Assembly: GCF_958295425.1 (NCBI RefSeq)
Contig: NC_081150.1
Location: 846,501 to 910,500 of the forward strand
From: Solea solea
Taxonomy: Eukaryota > Chordata > Actinopteri > Pleuronectiformes > Soleidae
Length of the DNA stretch: 64,000 nt
Direction of reading: 5' to 3'
Shown: piece by piece, positions 47,659-60,260 of the stretch
How the letters are laid out: every line of letters starts with the position of its first letter
Position numbering within the stretch: the first letter of the stretch is position 1
The notes under the pieces: model-generated
What the model was told of the DNA's origin: nothing
The model's database searches: none
What the model saw: only the letters and a program-made list of their open reading frames with translations
Program-made: the position numbers and the translations under genes

Positions 47659-49569
47659 CCGAGCCGCTCTACGGCATCACCAATGGTCTACCTTGCGTGG
47701 CGGGCCCTCCCTACTCTGATGTCATCTTTAATGATGGGTGCCATGTCCTCAGGAGGCATGTCACTTCTGGGTGACGGTCCTCCCTTCTCCTCCCTGTCTC
47801 TCCTTTTCTTTCTCTTTCTCTCCTCCTCTGGCTTGGATCCCTGTGTGCACAGTTCTTGAGTTCTTCTCAGAGTCCCTGTGCCTGACATTCTCCCAAGTTA
47901 ATATCATGATTTATTTTGTATACATGATGTGTAGCTGGAATATTGTTAATTCAGTCTCCTAGCTGACACCTTAATCACTGTTTGTGCTGCTTCACAGATG
48001 AGTCAGTATCACTGTCTTTCTGTCTCTTCTGCAGCATTTTTAGCTGCTCAAACACACACTCAGGTGTTTTTTTAGTCATAAAGTAATTGACCAAGTGGCT
48101 GTTTTTTCTGGAAAAGTAAAGCCAGTTTGAGTCTGACAATATTTTCCTCCAGTCTGAGGGCTGTGGTGGACTACATGCACCAGATGGCTATTTTCACTCG
48201 ATTTTGGTTAAATCCGAAATTAAACACAGCTTTTAATAGATGGCAGACACGAACATTGTAGGAAATTATGGGTTTGAAAGACAGCAGACAGTTGTTCTTT
48301 AATGAAGATTCATGTCTGAATCTGACTGCTCATATTAAGGTTTTTTTGCATCGTGAAGCCTGTAATAATGGTGGCAGGTTTATTGTCCCTGTGATTTTTC
48401 TTGAAGACACCAGGAGGCAGAAGTGAGTTTTTTTTGGGGGTTTTTTTTCACCCTGTGTGGAGCTTTCATGTCTACAGTTCAGAACCACAGAGTAGGAGTG
48501 GGCACAGATATTCTATTCTACTTCTATGGCAGTGTTTCACACACTTTCTACAGCCATGTTTTAAGGATGGTAAACTGTCATGACCCAAATCAGTTGAGAA
48601 AAGCACATTTTTGATTAATGTAATGACATAATTATCTGTAACTTTTTGAATTGGTCAACACATCATTTATTTGGTAAATGAATCAAGCATTGTGCAACAT
48701 AAACATAAAATTCAGCAAATTTGTGTGGAGACCCCAAATAATCTACCAATAATCAACCTAGTCTTTGGGAATCACTGTACTTGAGGACTCACTGTTTAGG
48801 TCACTCAGTGTAGTATGTGTGTGTACTGTATATCATGCAGAAATGTGATGTCAAACATCTGCATTGTCTAAGGATGATGTGTTTAATTGCTGATGTTGCA
48901 CTCGGTAATCATTTGTATAAAAAGAAAAGAAAAAAAATGCAGTTGGCAAGGATGTTTTGGTGATAAACAATTCCATAATAACCTTTCATTGTAATAAAGA
49001 TCAAATGCTTTAATAGAGAACTAGAGTTTTATATCTCCTTTAGACTTAATTTACAGCCATTGCCATATTTAGCCCATCATTGGAGACTCACATGGAGAGA
49101 GAGAGAACATCAGATGCACCTGCTAAGCATATATACAGGTTCCTTAGATGAAAAGTCAAACTCAATGACCTTGAGGCCGCTGCACATCTAGTTTGGCCAG
49201 TAGGGGGCCATTCAAATGAAAAACTATTCATATGAGCATACAATTATATCACAATATTCCATCATGAAATCGCAAGGATAAATATTTCACCGACTTTCAA
49301 AATAAAAATGCCCGTGTTAGCATGGAGTGATACATAGTTCACAATATAAACTCCATTATTTATCGATATTAAGTGGCGGGCCATATGCACTGTACTAGAG
49401 GGCCTCTGTTCTAGCACCAGATTCAGAGATGGAGAGATTGCCCCAAGTCATCTGTGTTTCTCTCTATGCTCATCTGATGAGAGGAGCTCAAAAAGACCTG
49501 TCCTTTACAAAACTTGAGTAATGTTGCAACTTGCAGGTGAAACTGAAAAATCTATTGTTTTTTGAGGGA

Positions 49570-49670
49570 TCCTGTAGCCTGGCTAATGTCAGACTGCATC
49601 TCAGGCTTATTTGAGATTGAGGATGAGTCTGGAAAGAGTGTCGTCACCACGTTAGACCAATGATCCGGAC
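49570..49670 (+). repeat. Dispersed repeat, third family, copy 2
   Basis: TGTAGCCTGGCTAATGTCAG, ACTGCATCTCAG and GGAAAGAGTGTCGTCACCAC match the reverse of 22150-22270. Confidence 0.7.
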
Positions 49671-50039
49671 AAATGCTTATAACATATACAGAGTAGTTTT
49701 TGTAGTTTTCTAGAAGCAATGCCAATCTATTAATGGGGTCTAACGTCAGTTACCTAGCCAAGACAACATCTCACCCATGGTGAGCAACAGCCATGGCCGC
49801 CATGTTGGATGTATACACAAGCTGCTAGACATCGCTTCCCTGTCACCATTACGTTAAGCCCGCCTCTAGCATGCATTGGTTCAATTTTTTAGTATTTTGA
49901 TGGTGGCTATAAATACATTCATGTATGAGTGCAGATAAGTGTCAGAAAAAACTGCTTCTGCTGGCTTCTTCCCAGAGTCCAAAACATCCAGATTGGCGAT
50001 TACGTTAATTGAACACTCTAAATTTTCCATGGTGAACAT

Positions 50040-50125
50040 GCTTTTTGCCCCATGTCAGCTGGGATTGGCTCCTGCTTCCCCAATACCCTCATGTGGAGGA
50101 CAAAACGAATGAATGAATGAATCTG
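50040..50125 (+). mobile_element. SINE 3' tail
   Basis: ATGTCAGCTGGGATTGGCTC followed by a short body and (GAAT)n, the usual tail of the SINE family at 2611. Confidence 0.75.
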
Positions 50126-50151
50126 AGAACACATTCAGGACAGTGTTATGG

Positions 50152-50430
50152 TTTTTATTTATGTAGAGTTTTCTAGACTCGATGGCCACTCAAAGTGGCT
50201 TTACACTACAGTTTTGCCATTCATCCATTCACACCCATTCTCTCACTCACAATGTACAGCACATTGTCTATCACTCATCCCTTAGACCCATTCACACGCT
50301 GCCCAGCACAGCCGTCAGGAGCAACGTTAGGTGAAGTGTCTTGCCCAAGGACACATCGGCATGTAGACTAGCGAAGCCAGGAATCAAATCCACAACCCTT
50401 AAGTTGAAATACGCCCCATCGCCCCGTGTT
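50152..50430 (-). mobile_element. tRNA-derived SINE, reverse orientation
   Basis: On the minus strand the head carries GGTTGTGGATTTGATTCCTG (B box), then TGTCCTTGGGCAAGACACTT and a body ending near the TATTTATGTAGAGTTTTCTA edge. The same TGTCCTTGGACAAGACACTT occurs at 51905. Confidence 0.75.
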
Positions 50431-51343
50431 CAGAGCTGTAGTTAGCAGGATCTGCCTGTGATCACATCATGAACACCAGGTCGTAACGGGGTCATCAATT
50501 CAGATATTTTATCTGCACCTGTTCTGACTGGGGTCACATATTCCCCGTAGACACTACACCTAGTGTAGTGGGGGACCTATGATGAGTTGAGCTACTGTTT
50601 AACAGAAACGGTGCTTTTGGAAAGGTTTTTTGTCTGCTTCCATTTAAACTTCCAACATGTCAGCAGCCACAGATGAGCTCCCTGTGAGCCGTGGGCATCT
50701 TTGGTAAACTCTTTGAATTAAATGACAGAGTAGTGCGGGGGTGGAGTCACCATTTAACAGCTTTCTGAGCTGCAGATACGCCACTGCATCTCACTGTGAA
50801 AGTAGCCGTGACCACATTGAGGCATGGCTGCCTTTTATTTCATTTGGATCTTTCTTTTTTACTTTTCTTTTTTGGTGTGTCAGAATTAATGCCTCCAAAT
50901 CTAAATCGAGCCACTGTGAGGTTTAATGTAAACGGTTACTTAGATTCACATCCTGTTTTTGGATAAGCCCACGCTGCGTACGGCAAAAATGCAGTCAGAG
51001 TACATAAACATGTTATTAGGAGCGGAGATGGGCTCGATGGGAAGCAGCACTGGTACTTATGATATGGAATCATCCTCGGTCTCTTTTCACACGCGTGCTA
51101 GTGGCAGGGTGGGTGGTATGCTGTATGTGGAAAGGGTCTGCTGTAACCATTGTTTTTACCCCTCAAATCATGTTAAAATTCCCCTGCTGCTGCACTCCAG
51201 ACATGACTTAATGCTCTTTTAGTGGCTTTAATTAACTCTGGTGATGACTGTGCTTTGTTCCCCAACCTCTGTTTTCCACATTACCTTCATATGTATATAT
51301 ATATGCACTTGGTCACTTCTGTGTTTCTAAATTAATATTTTTC

Positions 51344-51396
51344 ATGCTCCTGGTCCTCATTGCAGAAATTTTATCTGCAATGAGGACCAGGAGCAT
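51344..51396. repeat. Perfect hairpin, 23-bp arms, 7-nt loop
   Basis: Arm 51344-51366 begins ATGCTCCTGGTCCTCATTGC; loop AATTTTA; arm 51374-51396 is the exact reverse complement. Confidence 0.95.
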
Positions 51397-51837
51397 TTCC
51401 CTCATGGCTTGGGTACATTTCTTGATCCTTTTGCCATGTTTCCTTTTCTAAAGTTACAGTATTTTGTCTAACTCGGGCTGCATATACGTTGATTTTGTAT
51501 GCAAGAGTACAAGGGACTTGAAAGGAAAAACATGTTTTTTCTTATAAACACTCCCAAGCCTTGTTTATACTGGTAAGAGGCACCATGGCGTGCACCTTTG
51601 CAGGCAGTGCACGCCCTATTTGTGATCAGTGTGCAACATGCATCAATTTGCTAGGCCCATACAATTCAACAAGTGCAACATTATTGGACTGGGTCTGCTT
51701 CACTTTCATATAGTGGTCACATTGGAACAGACCATATTGGTTCTACTGTAAGACACTGATGCAGTGTTGATCAGATACTGGCTTGTTTTGCATTTCCGAT
51801 TTTCACCTGGAATACTATGAATTCAAAAGTGGTAAAG

Positions 51838-51935
51838 TGAGTCGTCTTTCAAATTGAAGGCTGTAGGTTCGATTCCCAGCTGCAGTAGTCTACATGTCGA
51901 TTTGTGTCCTTGGACAAGACACTTGTGACAACCCA
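51838..51935 (+). mobile_element. tRNA-derived SINE head
   Basis: B box GTAGGTTCGATTCCCAGC followed by TGTGTCCTTGGACAAGACAC, the same family as 50152-50430 in plus orientation. Confidence 0.75.
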
Positions 51936-54900
51936 AATGTGAGTGAAACATTTTATTATTTATTTATTATTGGCACTGCGTTTTGGTACCCAACCCTACT
52001 GATAGATCTATTGTCATGCGTGTGCGTGCAAGTGATACGTTGAGAGACAAAGAATATGGTGCTGAGTGAATCAAAAACCCAATATTGTTAATATTTGTAC
52101 CAGAACATTTAGAAATGTAGATCAGTGTTGAGGAGGCAGTCTTCTGAGGACGGATATGCACTAGTTGCACGAGTTACTAGGACTGGGTTGGCAAAACCTG
52201 ACGTAAATACATCACTGACACGTTATCAAAGAGTCATATTATAGCAGAAGACAAGCACCTGCATTTATGGGATGGGGAGTCAGGTGCATGAACACCTCAT
52301 GAACGGAAGTGTGGAATGCTGTTTTTATACCCTTGATTTGGTGAAAGTTTCCTCTGTGTTCACCAGCCAGTGCCTCACTTTGCCAGTCGTGTATTCTTTG
52401 GCAGGTAGTGCGCTGTGGGTTTTTAGTGCTTTTTCCACTGAAAACTCCCTACACAACTGCAGGCCGGTGCAAAAACAACCCTGATGAGGGCTGAGAAAGA
52501 GAACCAAAACACAGGGGCCTTTCAAGGGGCCCCAGGGAAAAAAAAGGACCTTTAATCACAAACTAAATTAACACATGCTTTCCTTTATTTCACTGAAAGC
52601 CATCACTCCAATCACTCTGGATTCAGTTCCTTTTGAGTGGAAGCATTTCAAGCACCAGCAACAACAACTGCCTACACTGAAAATAAACCTAAAAATCTTA
52701 CAATTTCTGCTAAAATATGAGCCAGTCCTTTAAGTTGTTTAAGTTGTTGAGATCAAAACCTTCAATTCAATCAAAACTTTTACATTTATTCACTTTTAGA
52801 CCTTCTTTTAGTGGTTAGCCTTGAGGGATTCAACAAGACCTTAAATGAATTTCAGCACCGTAAGTGGACAGCAGCTGAGCACTGCTGCATCCCCCTACCC
52901 CTCTACCCCTGTGCACAGTGTCCACTCAATTCTATAATTCATGGCTAAATTCTCTTGGTAACATCTGCAGACACTGACTGAAAAGCATTTCTGCCTCTTT
53001 TACTGACCATTGGACAGTAAATGCAATAAAACGTGTCAGTATCAACTGGGAATGTCAAGATCTTGATTGTAAATCGAAGATCGCCTTCAAAAGCAAATGT
53101 GGGATCGAGGATTTAACCACGCCCCCAGTGTGAAGTCCTGAAGGCGTGCCTGAGGGGGAGAAACACAGTGTTATGGTTGTAGCCATTGTAGCACGACTAC
53201 ACATTACCTCCTCCCGCTAAGCCCGAAGCTGCTGCCGACCAACAGTACCCATGGCAACTGCTTGATTTGGGCAAAACATTGACTGAACTCGAACCCCCTC
53301 CCACTTCTCTAAAATCACCGCTGTGGAAATTATTTGCACTCTGGACAAGAAAACCAGGGTGCGTAAGTGCATGTGCGTGTGTAGCAAAGCACAGGCACGT
53401 CTCCGCATGCATCATAAGGATGTATACGAATCTACGGAAAGAACTCTGTTAACACAGACGACTCTTCTGTCCTCATTTGGAGAGAAACGTCCTCAAAATT
53501 CAACTCGTGCTGAAGCGATAACTAGCACTATAGACGTGTTTGTAGCATCAGACACGTGACCTTATTTGGTGGTGAAAAACCCTGGATAAGCATTTACTGG
53601 TTATTGCAACATTCATATTGTTAAGAAATGATTTAAATTTGACAATAAGGCCTTAGTGTGACACTGTATATCACTCATGACACCATGTAGACATGAAATG
53701 GGAGTTGTCATGACATAAAACCAGTGATCCTAGACTAAACCAGACTCGACCCAACTGCACTTAAAATCCAAAATCAAATCAAGGATTTGGAGGATCGTCA
53801 AACCCAACAGTTCAGCCAAAGTCATCTGACACGTATGAAACAAATGCGTCCGTCCATTTGATGAGAGGAGGTCGGGACAAATAGCTGCAATAACAAAACT
53901 ATGTTTGTCTCGCCTGACCTTCACATCCTGAAAAAGCAACTTTAAACTCTTATTTGATATTAAATTTATCCCTGCGGTGATGTTAATGGTCAGTGAAAGC
54001 CAAACAAATGGACATGAAATGGTCCTGGATGAAAATATAACAGTAAAATCCTGGAAGATTTATCACTCATGGGTGTCTTGTTGCCTCCTTGTCGAAAAAG
54101 CATGTCATTTTGAGATCACTAGTTTGTTTGTGGCAGGGGTGGACAACTTTTTTTAATGTCTGTTTTTATAACTCTTTTTGCTTTTTGCCATTTTTGGACT
54201 GCCCTGGCTTCATTTGGCCCCGGAGACATGAGGATGCCATGGTGTCTGAGAGAAAGGAGAAAATAATTGCAGGCTGATGTACCTAAGCCAGGAGGGAAGA
54301 GTGGAAAGCAGCAGCTAAAGATAGAGTGTTTGAACTGGGAAGTGACAGTGGCTAAGATTCAACGTTTTAATAAACCAAATACACCACTAAGAGGCACTTA
54401 GGGCTTTATGAATGGAATGAGTGTAGCTGGACCTCCTGGCTGAGTGTTGGCTACAATTACAGGGACCCAAAGACAAAAATCACGGTTGGAAGCTTGACCA
54501 ACCTAAGGCCAACTGTAATTCAGAATAGCAACCTAAGGCCTTCACTGCATCCTTATGTGTTGCTTTTTTCAGCCTGACAAAATCTAACCCAAGTCATTAT
54601 AATATCACACAAAAGCTCTGTTTCAGGAGTAATCAAAGTAATCAAAACCACTGATGCAGAATTTTAGGGTTAGCAAATCAGATTCTGTTCTCATTTTAGG
54701 ATTTATTTTAGGTGAAGATAATGGCTGATTTTACTGCTGATTATCTTAATCAAAGCTGTGTAAATGCCATAATGAGCAGCACTTTTCATTTTTGCTGTAC
54801 CTCCCATATTTGTGCATAATCAGCACATTTCACAGGAGTGCCATTGCAATCTCTCTCTATCCTCACAGTGCTAGAAGATCCTTAATACTCCAACACAGCT

Positions 54901-54992
54901 TGGTCTATGATATACTTTAATTATATGTTGCACTTATTCAGCTTTCCTGAAGTGGGAGCTGCAGAGGCCCACAAATGACAGAAAAGCAGTTA

Positions 54993-54994
<2 letters not shown>

Positions 54995-55063
<69 letters not shown>

Positions 55064-55135
55064 GTATGTATGTATATATATATGTATATATGTATTTATA
55101 TATATATATATATAAATACATATATGTATATATAA
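54995..55135. repeat. Long (TA)n tract
   Basis: About 140 bases of TA with TATG/TATT variants, self-complementary. Its true length may differ from the assembly. Confidence 0.95.
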
Positions 55136-55324
55136 AATATAGCTATTTGCAAAACAGACATGTGAAGTTAAAGTTACTCATGAGTCCAGGAGGAGAATTC
55201 AGTCCAGGAAGTACAATCAAAGGATTTCCTGTTGGCGGAAGCTATGAACCTCTTACTCTCACTATCAAGGAGCTTGTTACTTGCCATTTCTATTTCTGAA
55301 TTACAACATTCCTTATTCATTCAT

Positions 55325-55435
55325 GCATTCATTCATTCATCGTCTACTGCTTCATCCTCCACATGAGGGTTGTGGTGGCGCTGTTGCCAATCCCAGCTGA
55401 CATAGAGCGAAAGGTCGCCAGTCCATCCACTTCAT
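55325..55435 (-). mobile_element. SINE fragment
   Basis: (ATTC)n then TCATCCTCCACATGAGGGTT, CCAATCCCAGCTGACATAGA and GGTCGCCAGTCCATC, the complement of the SINE body at 2611. Confidence 0.7.
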
Positions 55436-55559
55436 TTAATTCTGAAAGAGCAAATCTAACTTGTATTCTGATCCCGATGAGCGAATGCCATCGTCCTGAT
55501 GGACGGACGGACTAGAGACTGATTATTGTGTATTAATCGCTCTTGTTTTTATTATTTTT

Positions 55560-55790
55560 TTCCCCTTTTGGCTTCACCACAGCGAATGATCTGATTTGAC
55601 AGATTTCAACTCTCTCATTTATCCGGGCTTGGGACCCGGCACAAGGAGTACACTGGATGTGGCTCCCCTGTGGCTGGAGTGTCCAATTCCCAACAGTAAG
55701 CAATGGGGTTTGGGTACCTTTCTCAGGGGTACCCCAGTCCTTGACCTGGTGGGGACTCAAACCTACAACCCCTTAGGTCACATGCCAAGT
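55560..55790 (-). mobile_element. tRNA-derived interspersed repeat
   Basis: Plus strand reads CCCTTTTGGCTTCACCACAG, ATTTATCCGGGCTTGGGACC and ACTCAAACCTACAACCCC. The last, reversed, is a B box (GGTTTGAGTCC). Related to 24505-24610. Confidence 0.65.
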
Positions 55791-56034
55791 TCTCTCTCTG
55801 CTTGGCTATGGGCTTCTCCATCTGATGTCAGGGTGCATCCAGGATGTAATTGTATAGCAGTTATGAACAGGCATACTTTAGTACGTCCACAGACCTGGTC
55901 TGAATGGATCTTTAGAGTAAACAGGTTGCTAATTTGATGTGAATGTGTTTGAATTAGCTTTTCACGTGAGCATAGTAAATAACCTCCTTGGAATTTATCC
56001 ACAGTGTCCAGGGTTTCCTCAAACAGCAACACAT

Positions 56035-56180
56035 ATGTGATGTGGGCTGCTCCATGGTTAAATTGGACTTGTAACTGGAGGGTCACCGGTTCGACTGAGC
56101 ACCGGAAGGGGTCTGATGATCCAAGTGACAGTGGCAGCTTAGAGCATGAGACTGATGAGTGATAAAAGTCACCGCACATA
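56035..56180 (+). mobile_element. tRNA-like SINE head
   Basis: CTTGTAACTGGAGGGTCACC and GGTTCGACTGAGC (B-box like); the same family as the fragment inside the satellite (2052-2131). Confidence 0.6.
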
Positions 56181-56769
56181 AATTAAAAATCTATGAATTG
56201 ATGATGCGAAGGCAGATTGCTCTGCGTTGTTCATTCATACAGCTGTCAAATTAGTGACCTATCAGCCAATCAGAAGCTCCACGAGGTTAAACTGCTTGTG
56301 TCTCACGTCCGCCCGCTTCCACACAGTTGCACAGCTGGAGGTTTCTTTACGGGTTCTTCTCACACAGAAATCCAGTAAATGTTGAAAACTCAACAAACGC
56401 AGCAGTATTTCTACCCAGCGAATAAACAGGAGCACGCTGAGCTTTGTGAGGACTCTTTTTGTGATGTAGTAAAGTGGAATACGATGTGGTGTCAACACGG
56501 GATCTTTATTCTGAAAAGTAAACCGGATGTTTTATTTTCCTACTTCCTCTGCTGCTCGTGCTGAATTCTGCTGAATTTATGAAGCTCTGCAAGAAATACA
56601 AGTGCTGCATATCCACTCCAACCCTGCCCTATATTGGGGGTGTGGCCAGAGGAGGACATTTGGTGATGAAGCACCAGGACAGTGACCGGGAAGAGCCAGC
56701 TAATACGAAAATTAAAATGTAATGGCAGGTGTTTAGCCAGAGAAGGCAGTACATACACCCATTTGAACA

Positions 56770-57000
56770 AGGTATTATCTGACAAGGTCATAACTGTATT
56801 TTAAGATCATGTAACACAGATCATAAACAGAAGAGTGTATTTATAGTGTACAGTTTTACTCTCTTTTGACAAGCACAAACGTCTCAAAAGGGAACTTTTC
56901 ACGAGCCCCGAGATGCAACCTGTGTGCAGCTTTATATCCCGAAAGATCAGGATAAAACGCTTATAGCCTTAAAATATTGAGATGTTATTTGGCGCTATCA
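56770..57000. repeat. Copy of the MITE-like middle seen at 40200-40330
   Basis: Shared words in order: GTGTATTT-rich start, ACTCTCTTTTGACAAGCACAA versus ACTCTCCTTTGAGAAGCACAA, and AGCTTTATA. Confidence 0.55.
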
Positions 57001-57227
57001 CGTGTCTGATCCACGTAAATAAAACAGATTTCTGTTTTGTTGCTGCTGTTTTTCCATTTAAAAAAAGAAAAATGAGCAGACACAAACGTCACAGACGCAG
57101 AAGAAGTGGAAGATGAGATGACAACACTGCACATGACAAAATAGTCCATTCTGACGCACACCACAATCAGGTGTTTTAATTATGCGTTCATGTAAATGAT
57201 GGACTTGTTTATTCCAATCAGAACAAA

Positions 57228-57590
57228 TCAAAACGACATAGCTATTGAGTAGGATTCTATCATTTATTTTCTCAATTAATCGATTAAGTACTTGTTTGGT
57301 CTGTAAAATGTTAAAAATGTTGTTTTGTTAAAAATATTGATTGGTGTTTACCAAACCTGGAAATGATGACATTCTCAAACATCTTGTTTTTGTCCACAAA
57401 CATAAATTATTCAGTTTTAATAATTTCTTTGTCAAATGGAGCAAAGAACCCATAAAATATTCACATTTAAGCTGGAAGCTGGAACATCACAAAGCTTGTT
57501 CCAATTATTGAAAAAACACTCAAACCCATGATTATCAAAATAGTTGATTCATTTAGTAATCAATCAATTGTTGCAGCCCTACCCCTATTG
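57228..57590 (+). repeat. 'ATCGATTA...GCAGCCCT' dispersed repeat, longest copy
   Basis: About 360 bp opening with CTCAATTAATCGATTAAGTA and closing with ATCAATCAATTGTTGCAGCCCT. The ends are loosely inverted. Pieces lie at 25225, 30465, 31920, 36967 and 38260-38360. No ORF. Confidence 0.65.
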
Positions 57591-57668
57591 AGGGCAGAAA
57601 AAACTACCCGTACCAGTGTGCTGACGTAAGAAGCTGCTCCTTTACTCCACAACCACAACAGATCTGTG

Positions 57669-57705
57669 CTATAGTATAAATGTTTTTTATACATTTATAC
57701 TATAG
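57669..57705. repeat. Perfect hairpin, 14-bp arms, 9-nt loop
   Basis: CTATAGTATAAATG, loop TTTTTTATA, then its exact reverse complement. Confidence 0.9.
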
Positions 57706-58266
57706 TTGGATACTTGGGAAACGGAAATGTTTACTGTATGTTACGATGTGTTTACGCTTTACGTTAAAGATCCCACACCTCCCATAAACTCTCCCAATAA
57801 AGCTTTCACCATCTGCTCCTGTGGTTTCCACCCCGGGAACTTATCCAGTGTACGAGATTTAATTTTCCCTTCGCTGTGCATCGATTCCTCTGGTCCTCCT
57901 GTGTCACTATATAGGAAGCACATGAGACTCAGACCTGTCCTTGACCGACTGTGGAGGGGGTGTTAGTGGTGAGAAAAGGTGTTGGAGGCCAAACCCAATG
58001 TCTTAAACAGCTCTAGCACTATTATGTTGATGTTTTTCTGGAAGGGGCGCTGGTGTTTACCAAATTACGCAGAGCTCAAAATAATTATGGTTCACAAAGA
58101 CAAAAATGGAATGAGCAGTGCTGGCTGCTCCTGCAGACGACCCAGGCAAACACTTTGAAGACTCTTCCTCTGTATTGATTTAGAGACACTGGAGGCTTTA
58201 AGTGAGACAGTGAAGAGGAAAATGTGACGGGAGGGGTGGAGCCACACCGACGTGTGAAGAGACGCC

Positions 58267-58290
58267 GTTGTGTTGTTGTTGTTGTTGTTG
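58267..58290. repeat. (GTT)n microsatellite
   Basis: About seven TTG units. Confidence 0.9.
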
Positions 58291-60236
58291 TCCAACTCTT
58301 GATTCTGTCAAATGAATCTCAGGTATGAACTCCAAAACATGTTTGTCAGCTACAAAATGTTCCCTGTCTCAACAGAGATGAACACAAAAGACGTGGTAAA
58401 CGCCCTCCCCGTGCTTCCCTTTCCCGTTCCCATCATTTTTTGTGCACCAAATGTTTTTGTTGCATTTTAACATTAAAGTAAATAAATGTTCTTCTCATGT
58501 TAAAGATTGCGCTACAGCACCTCCACTGAATGATCTTAAAAACAGTATCACGACATTCCGAGGGCATTTGTAACGAAGCTATTCAAGACAATATTTCAAA
58601 ATAAAAGCATTACTTTTTTATATGTGGCTCAATTTCCAATCAAAAAAAATTGCAAAAACTGTCAAAAATATTAAATAACTAATCACAGTGGATAAACTCT
58701 CAGAACAAATATGTTTAATAATTAAATATAACATTTTGTCACATGGTCTAGACTCTATACACAAAAAACCCAATCACCCACTCTATTGGCTAATCAGTAC
58801 TTGGTATCGCCCAAATTAAAATGATTTTGGTCCACCTTTAAATGTATTTAGCTATTTATTAACAACACTCTGTGACCTCTGAACCTCGGTTTCATTAGGT
58901 CAGTGAGCAGCTCTACCTGATTGGATCATGTTACAAAATTTCAAGTCTGAGAAACGTAAAAGTACCAAAGACTCACCAGCAACATCTCACGAGTTACCTT
59001 GGTTTTGATTTTATGGAAGCACAGGACAGTTTTTATCCATAAACACTATGAGAATAGAAACAAAAACCTACAACTGCTGTTTATTTTTGCACATAAACGT
59101 TTGTAATTATGTGGAGAGGGGTTATTGGCTTGGGCGGCCTGGTTTGTCTTGGAGTTGAGCAAGGGGACCTTCAAGGAAAAAAGGGTTTGGAACCACTGAG
59201 GATGTATGGAGTCTTTGTAGATTTACATTTTCATTTACTTATTTACACCAAACCTAACGTGTCTGTGCTGAGCCTTTTAAAAAAACAGAGGTTGAGTAAA
59301 TCTCTGTGTTTAGTTTTGAAAGGCATTGATTGCATGTAGCGTACTGCTGTCACCTGCCCCTTTTTTTTAATGCTCCGCTCTATAAGCCACGCCCACATGA
59401 GAGAGTGAAGGAGGGAGTGGGGAAGAGGGCAAACTACCCAAAGAGCAGCAGCTGAATGTATGAATGAAGGTAGGGGAAACACTGTGTCATCACGCAGCTA
59501 TATCGCTGTATAACACACAGTAACACCACTTTTATTGTAAAAGTTAAGACACAGTGGGAGGATGAAACACTTTCATGTCCACTGTCACTCTCGGCTCCTT
59601 GTTTTTTTTGTTTTTTTTTTGCTAATTTCTGCTCTCTTTTCCAACGTCACCCTCTTCCTCAGGCAAGAAGGTTCTCGGCAGGAAGCGAGCATATCCTCTT
59701 CTCTGTCTTTGGCTGTCTTAGACAACCAATGCGGATAGAGAACACACTGTAAAATTTGCCTTGTTAAAGTAGGAGCCAGTTTAACACTAAAGATGAGGCA
59801 AAATTTAAAGTCCAAGGTGTAAACATACGAAATGTTAGCTGCACCAATGAGACCTAAGAAAACATTTAGTGGCACAGATTTTTGGTTGAGGATAATTGGC
59901 CACATTTCTGTCTCGGTGTTAGAGGGCTTAACAGACGCAGTTTTAACTTCATTAGACACATCAGAATCTTCCCCGTTTCAAATCATAAGTCTGAAACTTT
60001 GATATTTGATATTTACGACTGAACAGCGATTGGGGGCGTGAGCAGAACCCCCGAAATAAACAATGTGGGCAAGTAGATCGGGGAACGGGCGTTGCTTTGT
60101 ACAAGCCAAGTTGATTCCGTCTTCTCAGCCATGACTTTGTCCACGGTTATATTCCGAAGTCACGTTAAATCACGCAAGTTTCTGTGAGATCACAAATCCC
60201 CGGAATCTCCTCCCTGAAATGGTTTGATTAAACACC

Positions 60237-60260
60237 GTGTGTGTGTGTGTGTGTGTGTGT
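60237..60260. repeat. (GT)n microsatellite
   Basis: About 12 GT units. Confidence 0.95.

Noticed and set aside
47688..47888. 66-residue minus-strand frame rich in Lys/Arg/Glu upstream of col10a1
   Set aside because: Lies in the promoter side of the TATA box; the charge comes from a CT-rich tract.
55596..55937. 113-residue plus-strand frame
   Set aside because: Overlaps a tRNA-derived repeat (55560-55790) read in antisense.
59585..59959. 124-residue minus-strand frame
   Set aside because: Composition is plausible but there is no family, no splice context and no neighbour. Kept as chance or repeat-derived.
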